A stretch of 5,070 bases of DNA from Rickettsia typhi (GTDB lineage Bacteria > Pseudomonadota > Gammaproteobacteria > Burkholderiales > Burkholderiaceae_C). The DNA lies in the NCBI GenBank assembly GCA_943325485.2, contig CALPPP020000118.1, positions 1 to 5,070 on the forward strand, given 5' to 3'. Made by a program: the position numbers and the translations under genes. The stretch's first letter is position 1, and each line of letters starts with the position of its first letter. Under the pieces are notes generated by a model. The model ran no database searches. It was not told the DNA's origin and saw only the letters and a program-made list of their open reading frames with translations. Below are positions 1 through 5,070 of this stretch, one piece after another.

Positions 1-1
1 C

Positions 2-334
<333 letters not shown>

Positions 335-1252
335 ATGCCACTCGGGACGCTGGACCGCAACCCGCCGCCTTTCTTTAAGCAAGGCACCTCCGCGCTGACC
401 AAGCTGATTATTTTCAGTTTTGTGTCGATGGTCCTGATGTTGGCTGACCAGCGTTACAACCTTGTTCAACCGGCTCGCTGGGTACTTTCCATCATCATTT
501 ATCCCGTGCAATGGGTGGCTCTGCGCCCGCAAGTGGCTTGGTATGACCTTGGGGACGTTTTTGAAGGCAAGCAAGATGTCTTGGATAACTTGGAAGCCGC
601 CAAAGCACAGCTGCTCAGGCAATCGGTGCGCACCTCACAACTCGAACAACTTGAGCTTGAAAACCGCCACTTGCGTGAATTGTTAGAGTTGCGCCAACGT
701 ATGCCCACGCCCTCCTTGGCCGCAGAAGTGTTGTACGAGGCAGGAGACCCCTATACCCGCAAGATGGTGCTCGACAAAGGTGCGCTCAATGGGGTGGTTC
801 AAGGCTCGCCGGTGATGGACGAGCAGGGCATATTGGGACAAATCACCCGCGTACACCCGTTGGTGAGCGAAATCACTTTGGTCACCGACCGCGAGCACTC
901 CATTCCTGTACTCAATACCCGGACCAGCGCGCGAGGCGTGGCATTTGGTGAGTCGGGGGGCGCGCCTTTGCTTGAACTTCGGTACATGGCCACCAACGCA
1001 GACATCGAGGTAGACGACGTGCTGACCACCAGCGGCGTCGATGGCGTGTATCCGCCCGGCATTCCGGTTGCCAAGGTGGTCAAAGTCGAGCGTCGCGCTG
1101 ACTCCGTGTTTGCACGCATCTTGTGCGAGTCGCTGGCGCGGGTGCAAGGCGCGCGACATGTGATGGTGCTCGCGCCGGTCAAGTTGCCGCTGGAGTCTCC
1201 TGGTCTAGAGCAAGCAGCGTCGGCGCCACATCACAAAGGAGGGCGGCGATGA
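335..1252 (+). CDS. mreC: Rod shape-determining protein MreC
   Basis: MreC is a bitopic inner-membrane protein of the elongasome. Its periplasmic domain contacts PBP2 and is thought to activate it, linking MreB filaments to wall synthesis. The 305-residue product has a short cytoplasmic N-terminus (MPLGTLDRNPPPFF). One membrane segment follows at about residues 21-38. A charged, leucine-rich stretch at about 76-122 probably forms the dimerising coiled coil. The beta-rich MreC core runs from about 125 to 280 and includes LDKGALNGVVQGSPV, GILGQITRV and the VTDREHSIPVL stretch. The length is normal for the family. The ATG at 335 abuts the mreB stop and has no good Shine-Dalgarno sequence just upstream, so translation probably depends on ribosomes finishing mreB. 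This start is preferred because it gives the family-typical N-terminus. The last codons (KGGRR) also carry the strong ribosome-binding site of mreD. Confidence 0.97.
   Translation: MPLGTLDRNPPPFFKQGTSALTKLIIFSFVSMVLMLADQRYNLVQPARWVLSIIIYPVQWVALRPQVAWYDLGDVFEGKQDVLDNLEAAKAQLLRQSVRTSQLEQLELENRHLRELLELRQRMPTPSLAAEVLYEAGDPYTRKMVLDKGALNGVVQGSPVMDEQGILGQITRVHPLVSEITLVTDREHSIPVLNTRTSARGVAFGESGGAPLLELRYMATNADIEVDDVLTTSGVDGVYPPGIPVAKVVKVERRADSVFARILCESLARVQGARHVMVLAPVKLPLESPGLEQAASAPHHKGGRR
1235..1243 (+). promoter_or_regulatory. Strong Shine-Dalgarno site for mreD inside the mreC 3' end
   Basis: AAAGGAGGG lies about 5 bases before the ATG at 1249, within the last codons of mreC. It fixes the mreD start at 1249 rather than any upstream in-frame codon, or the next ATG at 1255. 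It is the only near-consensus ribosome-binding site among the mreC, mreD and mrdA starts in this cluster. Confidence 0.85.
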
Positions 1253-1779
1253 TCATGCCCCGTGGCCAGCAGTTGCTGCTGCCAGCCAACCCTAGCTTCA
1301 TGTTGCTGACATTGGTGATCGCTTTGCTGCTGGACATGGTGCAAAGCATGGCCTTGTTTGGCAATGCGGCATGGACCCCCGATTGGGTCGCTTTGCTGTT
1401 GGTGTTTTGGGGTGTGCATCAACCACTGAAAGTGGGGGTGGGCATTTCTTTTTTCCTAGGCTTGCTCACCGATGTGCATCAAACATCGCTGCTGGGCCAA
1501 CATGCGCTGGCATTCACCGTACAAGGCTTTTTGGCCACCATGATTCATCGACGCATCTTGTGGTTTGACGTGCCCTCTCAGGCCTTGCAAGTATTTCCCG
1601 TGTTTTTGGCGACACATTTATTGGAGCTGGCGGTGCGCATGGGTTCTGGCGGCTTGTTTCCTGGCTGGTCGATGTTCATATCGCCTTTGCTTCAAGCACT
1701 GCTGTGGCCGCTGGTGTCGGTGCTGCTGCTGGCACCGCAGCGACGCGCGCCTGACCCCGATAAAAACCGACCCTTATGA
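1249..1779 (+). CDS. mreD: Rod shape-determining protein MreD
   Basis: MreD is a small polytopic inner-membrane protein that works with MreC in the elongasome to maintain rod shape. From the ATG at 1249 the product is 176 residues, in the usual family range of about 160-180. It is very hydrophobic. Several membrane segments are visible, roughly residues 16-37, 46-58, 60-75, 84-98, 112-128 and 143-162. The conserved MreD signature FFLGLLTDVHQTSLLGQHAL spans about residues 68-87 and includes Asp75. The reading frame stays open upstream to 1123, but that part overlaps mreC and would add a polar, arginine-rich segment unlike MreD. The strong Shine-Dalgarno site at 1235-1243 supports 1249. The gene overlaps the mreC stop by ATGA and likewise overlaps the mrdA start by ATGA, which indicates translational coupling. 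The basic C-terminal tail (PQRRAPDPDKNRPL) is probably cytoplasmic. Confidence 0.95.
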   Translation: MIMPRGQQLLLPANPSFMLLTLVIALLLDMVQSMALFGNAAWTPDWVALLLVFWGVHQPLKVGVGISFFLGLLTDVHQTSLLGQHALAFTVQGFLATMIHRRILWFDVPSQALQVFPVFLATHLLELAVRMGSGGLFPGWSMFISPLLQALLWPLVSVLLLAPQRRAPDPDKNRPL

Positions 1780-3770
1780 GCTTGCTGCGCAATGTCGAAT
1801 ATGACCTGCGTCGTTTCAGGGGGCGGGTGTTTGCAGCAACATTATTTGTGTTTATCGCCTTTGGTTTTTTATTTTTTCGGTTGGTGTATTTGCAGCTTTG
1901 GCGCTACCAAGAGTTCAACGCACAAGCTGAGAGTAATCGCACCGCTATCGTGCCCATTGTGCCCAACCGAGGCGTCATCATGGACCGCAATGGCGTGGTC
2001 TTGGCCACCAACTATTCCGCCTACACACTAGAGATCACGCCTTCCAAGATTCAAGCGCCGCTGGACGAGGTGATTGAAAGCCTCTCTGAGTTGATTGACA
2101 TCCAAGGGCGAGACAAGCGGCGTTTTAAAAAGCTGCGCGAGGAATCTAAAAGCTTTGAGTCGGTACCCATTCGCACCCGCTTAAGCGATGAAGAAGTGGC
2201 GCGTTTTGCTGCCCAGCGCTTTCGATTTCCAGGCGTTGAGATTCGTGCCCGTTTGTTTCGTAATTACCCCTACAACGACTTGGCCAGTCATGTGATTGGT
2301 TATATCGGACGCATCAACACGGCCGAGAAAGAAAAACTCGAAGATTCTGAAAACGCCGGCAATTACCGTGGCACGGACTTCATTGGCAAACTCGGTGTAG
2401 AGCAAAGCTATGAGCGCCAACTGCATGGTCAAACCGGTGTGCATGAAATGGAAACCTCGGCCGGTGGAAGAGCAGTGCGTCGCTTGCGCAGCAGTCCCGC
2501 CATACCTGGCAACACCGTGGTGCTGTCCATCGACATCAAGTTGCAAAAACTGGTGGAAGATTTGTATGGCAACCGCCGTGGAGCGATGGTTGCCATCGAC
2601 CCTAAAACTGGGGAAGTGCTGACCTTTGTCAGCAAGCCCACGTTTGACCCCAACCAGTTCGTTGAGGGTATCGACGCAGAAAACTGGAAGTTGCTCAACG
2701 AGTCACCTGACAAACCCTTGCTCAACCGGGCGTTGCGCGGCACTTACCCGCCGGGTTCAACCTACAAACCGTTCATGTCGCTAGCCGCTTTGAACACCGG
2801 CAAACGCTCCTCTTCGCAAATCTTTTACGACCCAGGTTATTTCATGTTCGGCGACCACCGTTTTCGCGATGACAAGGAGGGTGGGCATGGCACAGTGGAC
2901 ATGCACAAATCCATTGTTCAGTCGTGTGACACCTACTACTACTTGCTCGCTCGTGACATGGGCGTGGACTTGATCCACGATCAAATGAAGGAGCTGGGTT
3001 TTGGTCAAATGACCGGCATCGACATTTCGGGCGAGGCGCGTGGTATCTTGCCCTCTACCCAATGGAAGCGCACCAGCTACAAACGCCCTGAGCAGCAGCG
3101 CTGGTATTCGGGCGAAACCATATCCTTGGGCATTGGCCAGGGCTACAACAGTTTCACCATGTTGCAACTCGCCCAAGCCATGGCCACCATCGCCAACAAC
3201 GGCATACGCCGCAAGCCGCATTTGGTGCGAGAGGTGGTCGATGTGGAAACAAGGGTGGCGCAAGCGGTGACATTGGATGCCCCAACCCCCTTGTCTTTCC
3301 AAGCGGAGCATATCGATACCGTGAGAAAAGCCATGGTGGATGTGAACATAGAAGGCACATCTGCATCAAGCTTTTTAGGTGCAAGCTATACCAGTGGCGG
3401 GAAAACCGGTACAGCGCAGGTGTTCACCATCAAACAAAACGAAAAATACGTTGCCTCCAAGATCGACGAGCGTTTGCGCGACCATGCTTTGTTCATCGCT
3501 TATGCCCCTGCTGAAGACCCCAAGATCGCATTGGCCATGGTGGTGGAAAACGCCGGCTTTGGTGCGCAAAACGCGGCACCGATTGCACGGCGCGTTTTTG
3601 ATTACATATTGATGGGTATCTACCCGTCTTTGGAAGATATTGAAGCGGTGCGAAATGGGCAAGCCACGCGCCCCATTGGCAAGCCGCGCTCTATCGCCAG
3701 CGTGCCATGGCCGTCCAAGGCCGTGGTGCCAGAGGCCTTGCCCAACGATGACGATCCTCTGCCGCGCTAA
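1776..3770 (+). CDS. mrdA: Peptidoglycan D,D-transpeptidase MrdA (penicillin-binding protein 2)
   Basis: PBP2 is the class B penicillin-binding protein that cross-links peptidoglycan during lateral-wall elongation. It is the target of mecillinam. The product is 664 residues, typical of the family. A short basic cytoplasmic tail is followed by one membrane anchor at about residues 18-39. The PBP dimerisation/pedestal domain runs from about 60 to 235 and opens with PNRGVIMDRNGVVLA at 63-77. The transpeptidase domain covers about 265-610 and carries all three active-site motifs: S328-T-Y-K331 with the acylated serine, S383-C-D385, and K543-T-G545. The conserved GIGQGY loop is at about 452-457. 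No catalytic residue is missing. A proline-rich C-terminal tail of about 45 residues follows. The ATG at 1776 overlaps the mreD stop (ATGA) and lacks a clear Shine-Dalgarno site, so coupling to mreD is likely. The 3' end overlaps the convergent transporter gene by 4 bp, and no rodA follows. Confidence 0.97.
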   Translation: MSLLRNVEYDLRRFRGRVFAATLFVFIAFGFLFFRLVYLQLWRYQEFNAQAESNRTAIVPIVPNRGVIMDRNGVVLATNYSAYTLEITPSKIQAPLDEVIESLSELIDIQGRDKRRFKKLREESKSFESVPIRTRLSDEEVARFAAQRFRFPGVEIRARLFRNYPYNDLASHVIGYIGRINTAEKEKLEDSENAGNYRGTDFIGKLGVEQSYERQLHGQTGVHEMETSAGGRAVRRLRSSPAIPGNTVVLSIDIKLQKLVEDLYGNRRGAMVAIDPKTGEVLTFVSKPTFDPNQFVEGIDAENWKLLNESPDKPLLNRALRGTYPPGSTYKPFMSLAALNTGKRSSSQIFYDPGYFMFGDHRFRDDKEGGHGTVDMHKSIVQSCDTYYYLLARDMGVDLIHDQMKELGFGQMTGIDISGEARGILPSTQWKRTSYKRPEQQRWYSGETISLGIGQGYNSFTMLQLAQAMATIANNGIRRKPHLVREVVDVETRVAQAVTLDAPTPLSFQAEHIDTVRKAMVDVNIEGTSASSFLGASYTSGGKTGTAQVFTIKQNEKYVASKIDERLRDHALFIAYAPAEDPKIALAMVVENAGFGAQNAAPIARRVFDYILMGIYPSLEDIEAVRNGQATRPIGKPRSIASVPWPSKAVVPEALPNDDDPLPR

Positions 3771-4522
3771 AGCAAGGCGTCCCGCGCAGTTTTCAGCAGC
3801 AAAGCACTGACCACCAAGATAAACAACCATCGCACATAGCCAGTACCGTGGCGCAACGCCATGCGAGTGCCCAACCAACTGCCTGCGATATTGGCCAAGG
3901 CAATGGGCAGAAAGATTGCCCACAGCACATGGCCTTGCCAACCCAACCACGCCAAAGCCGCCATATTGCTGGCCAAGTTCAGCACCTTGCTGTGGGCGGA
4001 TGCTTGTAAGAAATCAAAACCCAGCCAACGCACCAATACAAAGACCAACAAGCTTCCCGTGCCGGGGCCAAAGAAACCATCGTAAAACCCCATGACCGCT
4101 GCGCATACCCCCATGGACCACATTTGTGCGCGGCCACTGAAGCGGGGTTGATGCGCTTGGCCAAGTTGTTTGTTCTTTAAGGTGTAAATCAGCACCGCCA
4201 ACAAAAGCACTGGCAGAGCTTGGCGCAGCAGTTGGGGCGAGAGCAGGGTTAAGGTGTAGGCGCCCGCGCAAGCGCCTAACAAGGCACACAAAGCACCAAA
4301 GCGCAACGCTCGCCACTGCAAGGGTATTTGCTGTTGAAAGCGCCACGCGGAAAACAGGGTGCCCCACACAGATGCAGATTTGTTGGTGCCCAGCAAAGTT
4401 GCGGGCAAGGCAGAGGGGTAGGTGGCAAACAAAGCGGGCACCAGCACCAAGCCGCCCCCGCCGACCGACGCATCGATAAACCCTGCCAATGCAGATGCCA
4501 GGGTGATGAAGACGGTGTCCAT
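3767..4522 (-). CDS. TSUP (TauE/SafE) family membrane transporter, YfcA-like
   Basis: This is a polytopic inner-membrane protein of the TSUP/TauE-SafE family. Characterised members export sulfite, sulfoacetate or other small organosulfur anions. The substrate here cannot be read from sequence. The 251-residue product shows the internal two-fold repeat of the family. The first half carries AGFIDASVGGGGLVLVPAL (residues 13-31) and LLGTNKSASVWGT (43-55). The second half carries GFYDGFFGPGTGSLL (145-159) and SAHSKVLNLASNMAAL (175-190). These blocks resemble E. coli YfcA. About seven to eight membrane segments are visible, with a basic loop at about 116-131. The start at 4522 (MDTVF) has a GAGAG element about 10 bases upstream. 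An ATG at 4531 (MPSMDTVF) is a close alternative. An ATG at 4564 lies within the terminator stem and is unlikely. The TAG stop overlaps the mrdA stop tail to tail. No convincing sigma-70 promoter was found upstream. Confidence 0.92.
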   Translation of the reverse strand: MDTVFITLASALAGFIDASVGGGGLVLVPALFATYPSALPATLLGTNKSASVWGTLFSAWRFQQQIPLQWRALRFGALCALLGACAGAYTLTLLSPQLLRQALPVLLLAVLIYTLKNKQLGQAHQPRFSGRAQMWSMGVCAAVMGFYDGFFGPGTGSLLVFVLVRWLGFDFLQASAHSKVLNLASNMAALAWLGWQGHVLWAIFLPIALANIAGSWLGTRMALRHGTGYVRWLFILVVSALLLKTARDALL

Positions 4523-4531
4523 GCTGGGCAT

Positions 4532-4550
4532 TCTCTCAGTCGCTGAGAGA
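4532..4550 (-). other. Perfect 8-bp hairpin at the ribosome-binding region of the TSUP gene
   Basis: An 8-bp perfect inverted repeat (TCTCTCAG, 3-base loop, CTGAGAGA) lies just before the possible ATG at 4531 and 10 bases before the preferred ATG at 4522. On the coding (-) strand the 3' arm CUGAGAGA contains the only purine-rich Shine-Dalgarno-like element. Folding would therefore mask it. Alternatively this could be a DNA operator half-site pair. The repeat is seen directly; its role is inferred. Confidence 0.5.
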
Positions 4551-4556
4551 CGAAAA

Positions 4557-4581
4557 AAAAGCACCGTTGTGCGGTGCTTTT
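4557..4581 (-). terminator. Bidirectional Rho-independent terminator (GCACCG stem)
   Basis: A perfect 10-bp stem, AAAAGCACCG / CGGTGCTTTT, encloses a 5-base loop. Its GC-rich core is GCACCG/CGGTGC. On the - strand it is followed by an uninterrupted run of eight T (positions 4560-4553), a strong terminator for the GMC gene that ends about 90 bases upstream. On the + strand it is followed by a T-rich tract broken by C (TTTTCCTCTTTTCTTTT), so weaker termination from the mre side is possible. It lies between the GMC gene and the TSUP gene, so it could also act inside the TSUP leader if that gene's promoter is upstream of it. Confidence 0.88.
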
Positions 4582-4642
4582 CCTCTTTTCTTTTGTCTCC
4601 TCAGACCCTCGAAAAGCAAAACGAATCTTGTTTGCGAGTGGG

Positions 4643-4656
4643 TGAACTTTAGTTCA
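4643..4656. promoter_or_regulatory. 14-bp perfect palindrome, possible operator
   Basis: TGAACTTTAGTTCA reads as 6-bp perfect arms (TGAACT/AGTTCA) around a TT centre. It lies in the intergenic region, about 17 bases past the GMC stop and about 120 bases before the TSUP start. Short symmetric sites of this size are typical of dimeric repressors, but no regulator gene is in view and no clear promoter hexamers flank it. It could be chance. Confidence 0.3.
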
Positions 4657-4673
4657 TGCGAGGCAAAGGCTTG

Positions 4674-5070
4674 CTAAGGAGTTTCCCCTAATATCAGCCA
4701 CTCAGCGGCTTTTTCGGCCAGCATCAGCACCGGGCTGTTGGTGTTGCCGCTGGTGATGGTGGGCATCACACTGGCATCCACCACCCGCAGGCCCTGCACC
4801 ACGCCGCCGCGCCCATCGCGCACCCGCAACTCGGGGTCGACCACCGCCTGTGCATCGTCCAAGCGGCCCATGCGTGCCGTGCCCACGGGGTGGAAGATGG
4901 TGGTGCCAATGTCACCCGCCAGCCGCGCCAAGTCTTCGTCGGTTTGAAACTGCGTGCCGGGTTTGTATTCCTCTGGCTGGTACTTGGCCAGCGCAGGTTG
5001 CGCCGCGATGCGCCGCGTGAGGCGCAGCGAATCGGCTGCCACTTGCCGGTCTTGGTCGGTGGCCAGGTAG
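4674..5070 (-). CDS. GMC-family FAD-dependent oxidoreductase, C-terminal part (5' end outside window)
   Basis: This is a glucose-methanol-choline family flavoenzyme, of the choline dehydrogenase-like type that oxidises alcohols to aldehydes with FAD. Only the last 131 residues are visible. The frame is open to the window edge and ends in a TAG at 4676-4674. The GMC C-terminal domain is clear. IFHPVGTARMG contains the catalytic histidine (codon at 4892-4890). LRVVDASVMPTITSGNTNSPVLMLAEKAAEW contains the asparagine that pairs with it (second Asn of GNTN, codon at 4739-4737), by alignment with the His/Asn pair known from choline oxidase. A GTG at 5042 is an internal valine codon, not a start, because homologous sequence (YLATDQDRQ) continues upstream of it. 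The FAD-binding Rossmann motif lies outside the window, so the substrate and cofactor use cannot be judged. The gene looks intact and somewhat more GC-rich than the intergenic region beside it. Its transcript probably ends at the terminator at 4557-4581. Confidence 0.93.
   Translation of the reverse strand, partial: YLATDQDRQVAADSLRLTRRIAAQPALAKYQPEEYKPGTQFQTDEDLARLAGDIGTTIFHPVGTARMGRLDDAQAVVDPELRVRDGRGGVVQGLRVVDASVMPTITSGNTNSPVLMLAEKAAEWLILGETP

Noticed and set aside
683..1159. 158-residue open frame on the - strand across mreC
   Set aside because: It lies entirely within mreC, whose protein is clearly recognisable. The antisense product has no recognisable domain and looks like a shadow frame.
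1123..1248. Upstream extension of mreD by 42 codons
   Set aside because: The extra segment overlaps mreC and encodes a polar, arginine-rich stretch unlike MreD. The strong Shine-Dalgarno site points to the ATG at 1249.
2781..3311. 176-residue open frame on the - strand across mrdA
   Set aside because: It sits opposite the PBP2 transpeptidase domain. The translation shows no family features and there is no ribosome-binding site or spacing that suggests a gene.
3375..3950. 191-residue open frame on the - strand spanning the mrdA/TSUP junction
   Set aside because: It overlaps two well-supported genes and its translation shows no recognisable domain. It is a by-product of their base composition.
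4523..4564. Longer TSUP start at 4564
   Set aside because: That ATG lies inside the terminator stem and would add a stretch encoded by the T-run and the small hairpin. Family proteins begin close to the first membrane segment.
4582..4673. Sigma-70 promoter for the TSUP gene on the - strand
   Set aside because: Several TTG-containing hexamers occur, but none has an acceptable -10 box at about 17 bases spacing, so no promoter is called.
4674..5042. GTG at 5042 as the start of a short GMC-like protein
   Set aside because: The frame stays open and homologous to GMC enzymes up to the window edge, so this codon is an internal valine.

Overview
The window looks like chromosomal core DNA of a betaproteobacterium, probably order Burkholderiales and perhaps family Comamonadaceae. 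This is an inference from the mreB-mreC-mreD-mrdA gene order and from the MreC N-terminus (MPLGTLDRNPPPFF), a style I associate with that group. No 16S rRNA or other taxonomic marker is present.

Positions 1-3770 (+ strand) hold the rod-shape / cell-wall elongation cluster: the C-terminal third of mreB, then complete mreC, mreD and mrdA (PBP2). The genes are packed with no spacers. The mreB stop directly abuts the mreC start. The mreC/mreD and mreD/mrdA junctions are both ATGA overlaps, so a single translationally coupled transcript is likely. MreB forms cytoplasmic actin-like filaments, MreC and MreD link them across the inner membrane, and PBP2 is the transpeptidase that cross-links new lateral-wall peptidoglycan. 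Its usual glycosyltransferase partner gene, rodA, is not next in line here.

Positions 3767-4522 (- strand) hold a YfcA-like TSUP (TauE/SafE) membrane transporter. It is convergent with mrdA and overlaps it by 4 bp. Positions 4523-4673 are the only intergenic stretch (about 150 bp). It contains a strong bidirectional intrinsic terminator, a small hairpin at the transporter's ribosome-binding region, and a 14-bp perfect palindrome. Positions 4674-5070 (- strand) are the C-terminal part of a GMC-family FAD-dependent alcohol dehydrogenase/oxidase whose N-terminus lies outside the window.

I see no mobile element, CRISPR array, tRNA, rRNA or clear novel system. The coding content is ordinary. The points worth a second look are the tail-to-tail overlap without a terminator, the missing rodA, and the structured leader of the transporter gene.
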